A DNA stretch of 24,074 nucleotides from CAYJKB01 sp964370625 (GTDB taxonomy: Bacteria; Bacillota; Clostridia; Oscillospirales; Butyricicoccaceae), in assembly GCA_964370625.1 (NCBI GenBank), contig CAYJKB010000033.1, positions 1 to 24,074 on the forward strand, written 5' to 3'. Both the position numbers and the translations under genes were made by a program. How positions within the stretch are numbered: the stretch's first letter is position 1; each line of letters starts with the position of its first letter. The notes under the pieces are model-generated. The model saw only the letters and a program-made list of their open reading frames with translations. It made no database searches and was not told where the DNA came from. This document shows, in pieces, positions 7,844 to 15,757 of this stretch.

Positions 7844-7857
7844 AACTCGAGTTAGTT
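7820..7857 (+). promoter_or_regulatory. operator-like inverted repeats over the SLH-gene promoter
   Basis: CTAACTCGAGTTAG (7842-7855) is a perfect 14-base palindrome over the expected transcription start. A related 15-base arm AACTAATTAGAGTTA (7820-7834) fills the -35/-10 spacer and matches the complement of 7843-7857 at 13 of 15 bases. Placement over the core promoter suggests a repressor site; the binding protein is unknown. Confidence 0.45.
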
Positions 7858-7890
7858 GAGAATAACAATATTTATTTAAGGAGAAAGTGT

Positions 7891-10800
7891 ATGAAAAGAA
7901 TATTATGTGGGGTTTTATCAACTTCATTACTATTGCAGCCACTCATAAGTGCCTCGGCGACGTTGGAGGAAAATATTTATAGTGATATTGAAAATCACTG
8001 GGCAAAGTCTGCAATAACAGAATGGAGTGGTTATAACATCATAAAAGGATATGATGGAAAATTTAATCCTGACCAATATATCACTCGTGGTGATTTTGCA
8101 GTAATTTTAGATCGATTAATGAATTATCAAACTGCATCAGAGAATATTTTTGAAGATTTAAGCGATGCTTATTATACAGAAGCTGTATTAAAACTATGCG
8201 AAGCCTCGGTAATGCAGGGCGATAGGTCGAATGTTCGCCCGCTTGATAATGTAACAAGACAAGAAGCAGCAGTTATGATAGCTCGTGCTTCAGGGCTTGC
8301 TTTTGGAGCAGAGACAACAACTTTTGCTGATGATGCACAAATTGCAGACTGGGCGAAATCAGCTGTGGATGCACTATCTAAAGATGGTTGGGTAAACGGA
8401 CGTGAGGGCAATAAGTTTGACCCTAATGCACCAATTACTCGTGCTGAATTAATCACAATGCTGGATAATGGTATTGCTATGATTGTTTCTGATATTAATC
8501 AAATTACAGATGATATGCAAATCGAGGGCTCTGTACTTATTAATACACCAATCGAAGATTTAGCAAAACTTTCAGTTAGCAATCATCTAATCTACTCAAT
8601 GAATGCACTTACTGGGATGAATTTGCTTACAGATGCAACTGTAGGTGGTAGATTAATACTACATAGTGATGCACCTGAAACTGAAATGGATAAATTCACA
8701 GTAAAAGGTACAAGCACTATTGGGGCAGTTGATCTTTTTGGTAATATTGAGTTTGATGGTGGAGAAACTGACATCGGTGATGTTAATACACCACTTGGTG
8801 CTTTAACAGGTGATGATGACGATGATAGNNNNNNNNNNNNNNNNNNNNNNNNNNNNNNNNNNNNNNNNNNNNNNNNNNNNNNNNNNNNNNNNNNNNNNNN
8901 NNNNNNNNNNNNNNNNNNNNNNNNNNNNGGCTCATCAGGAGGAAGCTCAGGTGGCTCAAGTGGTGGCTCATCAGGAGGAAGTTCAGGTGGCTCAAGTGGT
9001 GGTTCATCAGGAGGAAGCTCAGGTGGCTCAGGCGGAGACAACGGCGGAACTGAAACTCCTGACACCAATGAAATCGATACAATCTTTGTAGAAGATGCAA
9101 GCCGTCTTATGAACATAGAAGGTTTTGATTTCGCTATATTTACACTTAAAACAGGCGATGCAGATGATTACACATTTGCTTTAAATGGTGTAGATGTTAA
9201 TCCATCACCCGTAAATGACCAAAAAACTATTATGCGTTTTGAAGTTAACCCAAATGAAGTAGCTGTATTAAAAGCGACAAATTCTGATGGTAAATATCAA
9301 GAGTTTACTTTTGGAACAGGAACAGAAGCGTTCACTGCTGTAATCGAAGGTGAAACTCCTGATGCATTTATTGCTCATGGTGCAGTTGATGTAAGTGACT
9401 ACTACTTATCTTACTGGGATGAAAATGGTGACGAAAGAACACGTCCAAATAAATCAACTTTTGATACTGAAAACGATGATGATTACATACAAGATGACAT
9501 TTTGCCAGAATTGTGGCATGGTGATACTCTTGCGAGCGAAGATTCTGTAATCAAAGCTGGACTTGTAACTGATGAAGACACGGCATGGTTTGAGGCAATT
9601 TATGATGTACAAATCGACCAAGGATTAGGTTCACGCACTTCTACAACTTTTGCTTTTAGCATAGAGCAAACTCCTTACGGTACAAATGGGTTAATTACTC
9701 TTGATAAAGATGCACCAAGCTTTATGGAAGAGAGAAATGGAAAATTTGATATTATAATCAAAGCCGATGGCTACCCAGAAGCAAAAATCACAATTGCAAG
9801 AGAACTTGAAGCTGGCAAAGTTTCATTATCTGCCCATTACAATTATATTGCTAATCAACCTTTAATGTTTGAACTTGATGACTATCAATCATCATTATTC
9901 AGAGATGATGAAACAGAAGTTTACTTAAATGGTGAAAAATTAGTTAACGCTGAAGACCTAAGCGAAGGCGAAGAAGGAAATGCAGACTTTAGACAAGTTG
10001 CCGGGCTAATCACTATCGGTGGTGACAGAGTAACTTCAAAACTAGAGGCTGGAAAACATACTATACTTGTTCGTATAAATGGGTACACAGATTATGTACA
10101 TGAATTTACTTTGAGAGAGCCTAATGGATCTACAGAAGTAAATCCAGAATGGGTGTATGCAAATTCAAACGGTACTCCTGTTGCCGATATTCCAATGACT
10201 ATTGATGCAGTTTCAATGGCTACTGGAGGAAGTTCAGGTGGTGGAAGTACTTCGGGTGGGTCTATTGCAACTCCTGCAACTTTAGTATTTGATTTTGACC
10301 TTATGACTAATGCTAAAATCTTAAACTACTTAGGTGAATCAACTGTTTATTCTACAAAAGTTGCGTCTTTCTGGAATCAAATGACAGATATCGACTATGT
10401 TTTTGAAGAAGATAATCAAGGTAAACTTCTAAAGCTGTCAGAAATTAAAGAACTTATCGGTACATCAGCTGATGGTGATACTTACTTAACATTTGCTGAT
10501 ATTTATGCAAAAGTATTAGCTGGTGATGAAGCTTATCAATATCTTCTTTCAGGAAATGCTATGTATCAAGTGAAATATGTACTTGAATACGGCGGTTTGG
10601 GTGAGGCTGTTTACTTTAGTGAAGTTGATGCATTAGAAGCTCCTGTTCTTACAGTAGATGACAAAATCAATGTAGGTGATGACATTGTTATCACTTACTC
10701 AGAAGTTGATGGCTGGGAAGATGTTATCACAGGCATGGTAGGAAAACACAATTACCTAATTTGGGATGCTGATATGTTTACAGTTGACAAAACTAATAAT

Positions 10801-13071
10801 ACTATCACAATCGCATATGATGACTATAAAGATTCACTTTCAGCTGGTAACATCAAATTTGATATCATTACAGAAGATACAAAATATCAAAATGCTGAAT
10901 TCTCTTTTGAACTTGTAGAAGAAACTGTTGGAACTTACACTCTAAGTAAAAATACAGCTGGTGAACTTGTAATTGCTGGTTGTGATAAAGCTTATGTTGA
11001 CAGTTTTGGTAATGATGCGATGATTAACGGTAAAGATATCCACACAACTTATATTAGAACTGTTGCAGATAATATTGTTATTGATATTGCAAAAGCAGAG
11101 TTTGATATGGCAGACACAAGCCGCCACATTTTAGTGTTAGAAAACAATGGTTATGCAACAATCAGAATTGAATTTGTACCAGCAGAATTAGTAGATACAG
11201 GCGATATTGCAAGTACAGTTCCTGAAAATGTTAAATTAGTAGATACAAATACTTACGAAACAGGTGACGAAGTGGAAATCACTTTAGGTACTGACTTCTT
11301 AGGTTCTGATTATGCTAGAAATGTTACTGCTGTTTATTTAAATGACACACTTCTTGAAAAAGGATTTTATGATAGTGATGATTATAGTATTAATAGCAAT
11401 GATTTAACTATTAATGGTCATAAATTCCCTTCAGCTGGTTCATACACTATTAAAATTGAGGCAACTGAATACCAAGACAAAACATTTACTTTCACAGTAA
11501 CAGAAAAAACTATCAAAGATGTTCCTACTTATGTTGCAGTAAAAAATCCAGATAGTTACGAAGAAGGAGATAGTGTAACTATTACAATCGGCGAAAGCTA
11601 TGGCGATGTTTATGGCGAAGCAGTAACTGATGTTATTGTAAATGGCGTAAGCCAAGGTGCTCCATTTGGAAGCACAACTGTGACTGTATATTCTAGCAAT
11701 TTAGTTGTAGGTACAAACACTATTGTAATCAAAGCTGATGGATATGAAGATGCGACATTTACTGTAAATATCGCTGAATATCAAAAATCTTTCCCAACAT
11801 CTCACGTGTACTTAATTGATGAAAACGGTGTAAAAGAAGGTGATGGAAAAGCAACTGCGATTAAAGAAGGTGAAAAAGTAACAATCACTCTAGGTTATGT
11901 TTCACAGTATGGTAGTGAATACCTTGATTTTGCAAAAGCAAACCCTGTATTGACTATTAATGATGCAGTAACTTCTTTCACAACAAGCACAAAAGAAGTT
12001 GGAAGTTCTTACTCAAAAAACACAATCACATATTTTGAACTACCTGCTTTAGCAGTAGGGGAAAACACAATCACTCTAAAAGCTGATGGTTATCACATGG
12101 GTACTTTCACAGTTAATGTAATTGGTGCTGATGAAACTTTCCCTATACCTAGTGATATTTCACTTGACAGCGAAACAGTTGAAATGGGCGAAAGTGTAGA
12201 AATTAATATTGACTTCTACGATGCTAATCAAAAGGCGTACTATGAAGCTTTAACATCTATTGTAATCACTCCAAAAGTTGGTGATACAATTACAATGGAC
12301 AGAGAAGGTATTGTTGATGCAAAAGGTTTTAGTGCTTTATTCCTAAGAGATTTACCTGTTGGAGAATACACAATCAAACTAATTGCAACTGACTATGCAG
12401 ACAAAACTTTTAATGCAGAAGTTACAAAAGCTACAGCACCAAGCAATTCAGTTTATTGGGTAGATACAGAAGGTAACAAAGATGTAAATCCTATAATCAC
12501 AGAAGGTGAAACTCTTAATATGTTTGTAGGACGTGGCCCTGCTTACAATGGTGCAACTGATTATAACTTTATCAAAGATAACAACGCTAAAATTTATGTT
12601 GATGATGAAGAAATTACAACTGTTTCATACATTAAAATCAACGAAGAATACGGTAGATATGACAATGCTATTGTGTTAGAAAATCTATCAGTAGGCGAAC
12701 ACACTGTAACAATCCAATCTGCAAACTATGCTGATATTGTGCTAAATGTAACAGTTGAAGCTAAAGAAGGCAAGCCAACACCTGTTGGAATTAAAGCTGA
12801 AGACGATGGTTGGGATGGCGATATGGAAATAGAACTATATAACAGCTATGACCATTTTGGAGATTTTAAAAATCCAGAATACAAAACATATGCTGAAGCT
12901 ATCATTTCAGTTACACTAAACGGAGCAGAGCAAACGCTAGCTGATATTTACAATCAAGATAGCATAGAAATCACTTTAAACTTCACAGCTGATATGTTAG
13001 TTGATGGTGAAAACACTATCACTATCAAAGCTACGGGATACGAAGATTTAACAATCAATTATACTAAATAA
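7891..13071 (+). CDS. giant SLH-domain surface protein with Gly/Ser linker and repeated beta domains (contains assembly gap)
   Basis: Secreted cell-wall protein of at least about 1,690 readable residues. A signal peptide (about 1-23) is followed by three SLH domains (about 30-78, 87-135, 145-195, each with a [TI]TR motif), which bind secondary cell-wall polymer. A spacer domain ends in an Asp run, then come 100 Ns, a Gly/Ser linker made of 36-bp repeats, and a long C-terminal region with a second short Gly/Ser linker near residue 780. At least six units of roughly 90-116 residues end in motifs such as GTNTIVIKADGYEDATF, GENTITLKADGY and GENTITIKATGY (about 1193, 1283, 1399, 1500, 1612, 1716), with more diverged copies upstream. 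This resembles the Shr-like Hb-interacting family (former DUF1533); adhesion or ligand capture is an inference. The gap length is unknown, so an unbroken frame is assumed, though both sides are in frame with 100 Ns. It is transcribed alone. Confidence 0.88.
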   Translation: MKRILCGVLSTSLLLQPLISASATLEENIYSDIENHWAKSAITEWSGYNIIKGYDGKFNPDQYITRGDFAVILDRLMNYQTASENIFEDLSDAYYTEAVLKLCEASVMQGDRSNVRPLDNVTRQEAAVMIARASGLAFGAETTTFADDAQIADWAKSAVDALSKDGWVNGREGNKFDPNAPITRAELITMLDNGIAMIVSDINQITDDMQIEGSVLINTPIEDLAKLSVSNHLIYSMNALTGMNLLTDATVGGRLILHSDAPETEMDKFTVKGTSTIGAVDLFGNIEFDGGETDIGDVNTPLGALTGDDDDDXXXXXXXXXXXXXXXXXXXXXXXXXXXXXXXXXXGSSGGSSGGSSGGSSGGSSGGSSGGSSGGSSGGSGGDNGGTETPDTNEIDTIFVEDASRLMNIEGFDFAIFTLKTGDADDYTFALNGVDVNPSPVNDQKTIMRFEVNPNEVAVLKATNSDGKYQEFTFGTGTEAFTAVIEGETPDAFIAHGAVDVSDYYLSYWDENGDERTRPNKSTFDTENDDDYIQDDILPELWHGDTLASEDSVIKAGLVTDEDTAWFEAIYDVQIDQGLGSRTSTTFAFSIEQTPYGTNGLITLDKDAPSFMEERNGKFDIIIKADGYPEAKITIARELEAGKVSLSAHYNYIANQPLMFELDDYQSSLFRDDETEVYLNGEKLVNAEDLSEGEEGNADFRQVAGLITIGGDRVTSKLEAGKHTILVRINGYTDYVHEFTLREPNGSTEVNPEWVYANSNGTPVADIPMTIDAVSMATGGSSGGGSTSGGSIATPATLVFDFDLMTNAKILNYLGESTVYSTKVASFWNQMTDIDYVFEEDNQGKLLKLSEIKELIGTSADGDTYLTFADIYAKVLAGDEAYQYLLSGNAMYQVKYVLEYGGLGEAVYFSEVDALEAPVLTVDDKINVGDDIVITYSEVDGWEDVITGMVGKHNYLIWDADMFTVDKTNNTITIAYDDYKDSLSAGNIKFDIITEDTKYQNAEFSFELVEETVGTYTLSKNTAGELVIAGCDKAYVDSFGNDAMINGKDIHTTYIRTVADNIVIDIAKAEFDMADTSRHILVLENNGYATIRIEFVPAELVDTGDIASTVPENVKLVDTNTYETGDEVEITLGTDFLGSDYARNVTAVYLNDTLLEKGFYDSDDYSINSNDLTINGHKFPSAGSYTIKIEATEYQDKTFTFTVTEKTIKDVPTYVAVKNPDSYEEGDSVTITIGESYGDVYGEAVTDVIVNGVSQGAPFGSTTVTVYSSNLVVGTNTIVIKADGYEDATFTVNIAEYQKSFPTSHVYLIDENGVKEGDGKATAIKEGEKVTITLGYVSQYGSEYLDFAKANPVLTINDAVTSFTTSTKEVGSSYSKNTITYFELPALAVGENTITLKADGYHMGTFTVNVIGADETFPIPSDISLDSETVEMGESVEINIDFYDANQKAYYEALTSIVITPKVGDTITMDREGIVDAKGFSALFLRDLPVGEYTIKLIATDYADKTFNAEVTKATAPSNSVYWVDTEGNKDVNPIITEGETLNMFVGRGPAYNGATDYNFIKDNNAKIYVDDEEITTVSYIKINEEYGRYDNAIVLENLSVGEHTVTIQSANYADIVLNVTVEAKEGKPTPVGIKAEDDGWDGDMEIELYNSYDHFGDFKNPEYKTYAEAIISVTLNGAEQTLADIYNQDSIEITLNFTADMLVDGENTITIKATGYEDLTINYTK
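8829..8928. other. assembly gap of 100 Ns inside the SLH gene
   Basis: Exactly 100 Ns, a common placeholder for a scaffold gap of unknown size. It abuts a 36-bp tandem repeat, so assembly probably failed because the repeat is longer than the reads. True repeat number and protein length are not known. Confidence 0.9.
8929..9036 (+). repeat. 36-bp in-frame tandem repeat encoding Gly/Ser linker
   Basis: Three adjacent 36-bp units (8929-8964, 8965-9000, 9001-9036). Units 1 and 2 differ at one base; unit 3 differs mainly at its last bases. Each encodes 12 residues of the pattern GSSGGSSGGSSG. The array enters the assembly gap on its left, so more copies are likely. Confidence 0.9.
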
Positions 13072-13081
13072 CACAAGTAAG

Positions 13082-13117
13082 AGAGGATGTGACTTATTCG
13101 TCACGTCCTCTTAATTT
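13082..13117 (+). terminator. terminator after the SLH gene
   Basis: A 12-bp stem AGAGGATGTGAC (13082-13093) / GTCACGTCCTCT (13100-13111) with one G-U pair and a 6-base loop. The downstream tract TAATTTAT is only moderately T-rich. Confidence 0.65.
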
Positions 13118-13133
13118 ATCTCCTTAGCAAAAA

Positions 13134-13196
13134 AAACACCCTATCATGTTAAACCATTAAAAATAGTCTAACTAAATAGGGTGTTTAAATCGTTTT
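13134..13196. terminator. second inverted repeat, possible back-up terminator
   Basis: AAACACCCTAT (13134-13144) and ATAGGGTGTTT (13176-13186) are perfectly complementary 11-base arms with a 31-base loop that has its own weak GTTA/TAAC pairing. An A run precedes it and GTTTTT follows, so it could end transcription in either direction. Confidence 0.45.
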
Positions 13197-13456
13197 TAGA
13201 TAATACAAAAAATAACATTTTAGCTAGTTTTTTGAAATTTAATTATACAAATATGAGAAAAATGACAAAATCATGTATTTCCATAAGCGAATAAATTTAT
13301 CTATAAAATTTTGAATTTGCTATCTTAAAGAAGAAATATAGTAAAATGTTCCAATTTACATAGGGTGATTTTTGACACTCATTTAAAATTGAATTGTTGA
13401 ATGTGCATAAAAAAAGATGATAAATTAGGGGAAATGAAGAATTTTAACTAAACGTA
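13187..13456. other. AT-rich noncoding stretch before the regulator gene
   Basis: About 270 bases with only very short frames (such as a 13-codon one at about 13254) and no RNA gene, repeat or promoter that I can support. Confidence 0.5.
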
Positions 13457-13484
13457 TTGACAAAATTTTCTAATATGCTATAAT
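13457..13484 (+). promoter_or_regulatory. promoter of the LacI-family regulator
   Basis: TTGACA (13457-13462), 16-base spacer, TATAAT (13479-13484), with TGC before it giving an extended -10. Both hexamers are consensus. The leader before the start codon is about 100 bases. Confidence 0.75.
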
Positions 13485-13499
13485 CTCAGTAAATTGAAG

Positions 13500-13513
13500 T
13501 GTGCACAAGCACA
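13500..13513 (+). promoter_or_regulatory. LacI-type operator in the regulator leader
   Basis: TGTGCACAAGCACA is an imperfect palindrome matching the perfect palindrome at 14669-14682 at 12 of 14 bases. It begins 15 bases after the -10 element, so bound regulator would block its own transcription. The protein match is an inference from position and shape. Confidence 0.55.
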
Positions 13514-13577
13514 GTTGGTATACAGCTTGCAATATTGATGAATAAATTTCATATATCCATATAAATATCTTAATTTT

Positions 13578-13583
13578 AAGGAG
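13578..13583 (+). promoter_or_regulatory. ribosome binding site that decides the regulator start
   Basis: AAGGAG ends one base before an in-frame GTG at 13585 and 7 bases before the ATG at 13591. Only the ATG is at a workable distance. Confidence 0.65.
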
Positions 13584-13590
13584 CGTGAAT

Positions 13591-14601
13591 ATGTCAATAA
13601 CAATGAAAGAAATTGCACAAATAGTTGGCACTAGTAGAGGAACAGTAGATAGAGTGTTTAACTATAGGGGCAATGTGAATAAAGAGTTAGAAGAAAAAAT
13701 ATTAGCAGTTGCTAAAGAACATAATTATGTGCCAAATAGCACAGCAAAATTACTTGTAGCATCTCAGAAAAAAGTAAAAATTGGTGTTGTAATAAATTCA
13801 CTTGGCAATGTTTTTTTTGATGATGTATTAAACGGAATTGAAAGTGCTGGGCGTGAATGGAAAAATAATATTGAAATAATCATAAAAAAAATAAAAGGCT
13901 ATAATCCAGAAGACCAGTTAAATGCAATCTATGAATTATATGATTTGGGTATAGATGCTCTTGCTATTACACCAATTGATGATGAGATAGTTATAAAAAA
14001 ATTAAATGAACTTATAACAGAGGGTGTTTGGGTTACATTTATTAATGCTGATGTTGAAAGTGTGAATAGACTTGCAATGGTAGGTGCAAATAACACAAAA
14101 ATCGGAATGATTGCAGCAAATATTGCACTTCTTTATTTAAAAGATAGAAAAAAAATTGCAATTGTTACAGGTTCTTATAATAATGGCAGTAATAAAAAAC
14201 GTGTTGAAGGTTTTACACAGGTTATTAGAAAAGATAGTAGACATCAAATTGTAGATGTAATAGAAAATCATGATAATGATGAAATTTCATATAATGCAGT
14301 GAAACAAATGTTGAATAATGGATGTGTTGATTTAGTTTTGTTTTGTGCAGGTGGTACAAAAGGTGGGCTTTTAGCACTAGAAGAGTATGAAGGTGATATT
14401 TCGGCAATTACTGTTGATATGAATGAAAATATTAAACATTATTTAAAGAATGGATTAGTAATCGCTTCTATCACACAAGAGCCAAAAACACAAGGATATT
14501 TACCAATTAAAGTTCTTGTAGAAAAAATGGTGTTTGGAAAAAATCCATCTAAAACAAAAATTCATACAGAAAATAAAATTATAATGAAATATTCATATTA
14601 A
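13591..14601 (+). CDS. LacI-family transcriptional regulator of the sugar locus
   Basis: A 336-residue DNA-binding protein with an N-terminal helix-turn-helix (MKEIAQIVGTSRGTVDRVFN) and a hinge helix region, then a periplasmic-binding-protein-like effector domain starting near KKVKIGVVINSLGNVFFDDV. The recognition helix reads GTVDRVFNYRG where LacI or PurR have VSRVLNG, a variant common in regulators whose sensor domain resembles ribose-type binding proteins. It lies directly before the isomerase/oxidoreductase/importer/xylAB genes in the same direction. The 14-bp palindromes at 13500 and 14669 are its likely operators. Xylose or a related sugar is the probable effector; this is inferred from the neighbours. 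It is not the ROK-type XylR of Bacillus. Confidence 0.9.
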   Translation: MSITMKEIAQIVGTSRGTVDRVFNYRGNVNKELEEKILAVAKEHNYVPNSTAKLLVASQKKVKIGVVINSLGNVFFDDVLNGIESAGREWKNNIEIIIKKIKGYNPEDQLNAIYELYDLGIDALAITPIDDEIVIKKLNELITEGVWVTFINADVESVNRLAMVGANNTKIGMIAANIALLYLKDRKKIAIVTGSYNNGSNKKRVEGFTQVIRKDSRHQIVDVIENHDNDEISYNAVKQMLNNGCVDLVLFCAGGTKGGLLALEEYEGDISAITVDMNENIKHYLKNGLVIASITQEPKTQGYLPIKVLVEKMVFGKNPSKTKIHTENKIIMKYSY

Positions 14602-14633
14602 TTTTTATATTAGCATAAAAGAAAGATGTTTTT

Positions 14634-14659
14634 AAAATATGTGTACAACATATTTTTTT
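14634..14659 (+). terminator. weak hairpin after the regulator gene
   Basis: AAAATATGT (14634-14642) / ACATATTTT (14648-14656) with loop GTACA and a run of seven T at 14653-14659 (partly in the arm). The stem is AT-rich, so termination may be incomplete and some operon transcript could come from the regulator promoter. Confidence 0.4.
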
Positions 14660-14668
14660 ACAACAAAC

Positions 14669-14682
14669 TGTGCACGTGCACA
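14669..14682 (+). promoter_or_regulatory. perfect palindromic operator upstream of the sugar operon
   Basis: TGTGCACGTGCACA is a perfect 14-base palindrome with a central CG, the usual form of a LacI-family operator. It covers the -35 position of the -10 element at 14693-14698. It matches a CcpA cre site only at the outer TG/CA and central CG, so a pathway-specific LacI protein is the better reading. Confidence 0.65.
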
Positions 14683-14692
14683 ATATGTGATT

Positions 14693-14698
14693 TATAAT
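14693..14698 (+). promoter_or_regulatory. -10 element of the sugar operon promoter
   Basis: TATAAT lies about 58 bases before the first start codon. With a 17-base spacer the -35 position reads GTGCAC, inside the operator and far from TTGACA. The promoter is thus either weak or helped by a bound protein. Confidence 0.45.
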
Positions 14699-14755
14699 GT
14701 TTTTAACCTTTATAAATAAAAAAGGTGCAATAAATGATATAAGGAGAAATTTAGT

Positions 14756-15745
14756 ATGAGCAGATTAGTAACTTTAACAACTTGCCAGTGGGCAGACATT
14801 CCATTTGAAGAGATGTGTGAATTAGCAGTGAAAATGGGGTATGATGGTCTTGAACTTGCGACATGGGGAAATCATGTTGATATAGACAAAGCATATACCG
14901 ATGATAGTTATGTTGAATATTTACTAGAAACGCTTAAAAAATATGGTTTAGTATGCAAAGCACTTGCAACTCATATCATTGGACAATGTGTTGGTGATGC
15001 TCCAGACCCTAGACTTAACAATTTTGCACCAGCAGAACTTGCAAATGATTCCGAAGCGATACGAGCTTGGGGCATTAAACAAATGAAAAAAGTTGCAGTT
15101 GTAGCAAATAAAATGGATGTAAAAGTTGTAACTGGTTTTACAGGGTCACCTATTTGGAAATACTTATATTCTTTCCCACAAACAACAGCCGAAATGGTTG
15201 AAGCGGGATTTGATGAAATTGTTGAACTATGGACACCTATTATGGAAGTTTTCAAAGCGAATGATGTTAAATTTGCACTTGAAGTACATCCTGGTGAAAT
15301 AGCGTTTGATTATTATTCAACACAAAAACTGCTTGAAAAATTTGCAGATTGTGAAACATTTGGGCTGAACTTTGACCCAAGCCATCTAATTTGGCAAGGA
15401 ATTACACCACATTTATTCCTTCGTGATTTTGCAGATAGAGTATATCATGTACATATGAAAGATGCAGCAGTTACTTTAGATGGAAGAAGTGGAATTTTAG
15501 GTTCACATATTGATTTTGGTGATTTAAGAAGAGGATGGAATTTCCGCTCTTTAGGACATGGAGATGTTGATTTTGAATCTATTATAAGAGAACTTAATGC
15601 TATGAATTATACAGGACCTCTTTCAGTGGAATGGGAAGATTCAGGAATGGAAAGAGTACATGGAGCTACAGAAGCTGCAGCATTTGTAAAAAAAGCTGAT
15701 TTTTCACCATCAAATATTAAGTTTGATGATGCAATTTCTAATTAG
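14756..15745 (+). CDS. sugar isomerase/epimerase-like TIM-barrel protein (AP endonuclease 2 superfamily)
   Basis: A 329-residue cytosolic TIM-barrel protein of the xylose-isomerase-like family that also includes IolE, IolI and sugar 3-epimerases. Metal-ligand motifs are spaced as expected: EVHPGEIAFD (about 180), NFDPSHLIWQG (about 208), VYHVHMKDAAV (about 229) and LSVEWEDSGMERVHGA near the C terminus. These supply the Glu, Asp, His and Glu that hold a divalent metal. RBS AAGGAG lies about 10 bases before the ATG. First gene of the operon, 12 bases before a Gfo/Idh/MocA oxidoreductase; this pair is common in inositol, keto-sugar and glycoside pathways. A likely role is isomerisation, epimerisation, dehydration or cleavage of an oxidised sugar made by its partner. 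The exact substrate is not readable. Confidence 0.88.
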   Translation: MSRLVTLTTCQWADIPFEEMCELAVKMGYDGLELATWGNHVDIDKAYTDDSYVEYLLETLKKYGLVCKALATHIIGQCVGDAPDPRLNNFAPAELANDSEAIRAWGIKQMKKVAVVANKMDVKVVTGFTGSPIWKYLYSFPQTTAEMVEAGFDEIVELWTPIMEVFKANDVKFALEVHPGEIAFDYYSTQKLLEKFADCETFGLNFDPSHLIWQGITPHLFLRDFADRVYHVHMKDAAVTLDGRSGILGSHIDFGDLRRGWNFRSLGHGDVDFESIIRELNAMNYTGPLSVEWEDSGMERVHGATEAAAFVKKADFSPSNIKFDDAISN

Positions 15746-15757
15746 GAGGATTAAAAA

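Larger units (their letters stand above)
7556..7890 (+). other. noncoding upstream region of the SLH surface-protein gene
   Basis: About 335 very AT-rich bases with no credible gene. The first 250 bases hold no structure I can name. The last 80 bases hold a promoter (7815-7843), a pair of inverted-repeat arms around it (7820-7857), and a strong ribosome site AAGGAGA just before the ATG at 7891. Confidence 0.6.

Noticed and set aside
8929..9036. Regular 36-bp repeats resembling a CRISPR repeat length
   Set aside because: The units touch each other without spacers, are in frame and encode a Gly/Ser linker; no cas genes are present.
8592..9116. Long antisense frame rich in Pro and Glu across the linker region
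   Set aside because: It is the mirror of the Gly/Ser repeat and passes through the Ns; no ribosome site and no independent coding signal.
14669..14682. CcpA cre site
   Set aside because: Only the outer TG/CA and the central CG match; inner positions differ from the cre consensus, and a better match in spacing and sequence exists at the regulator's own leader.
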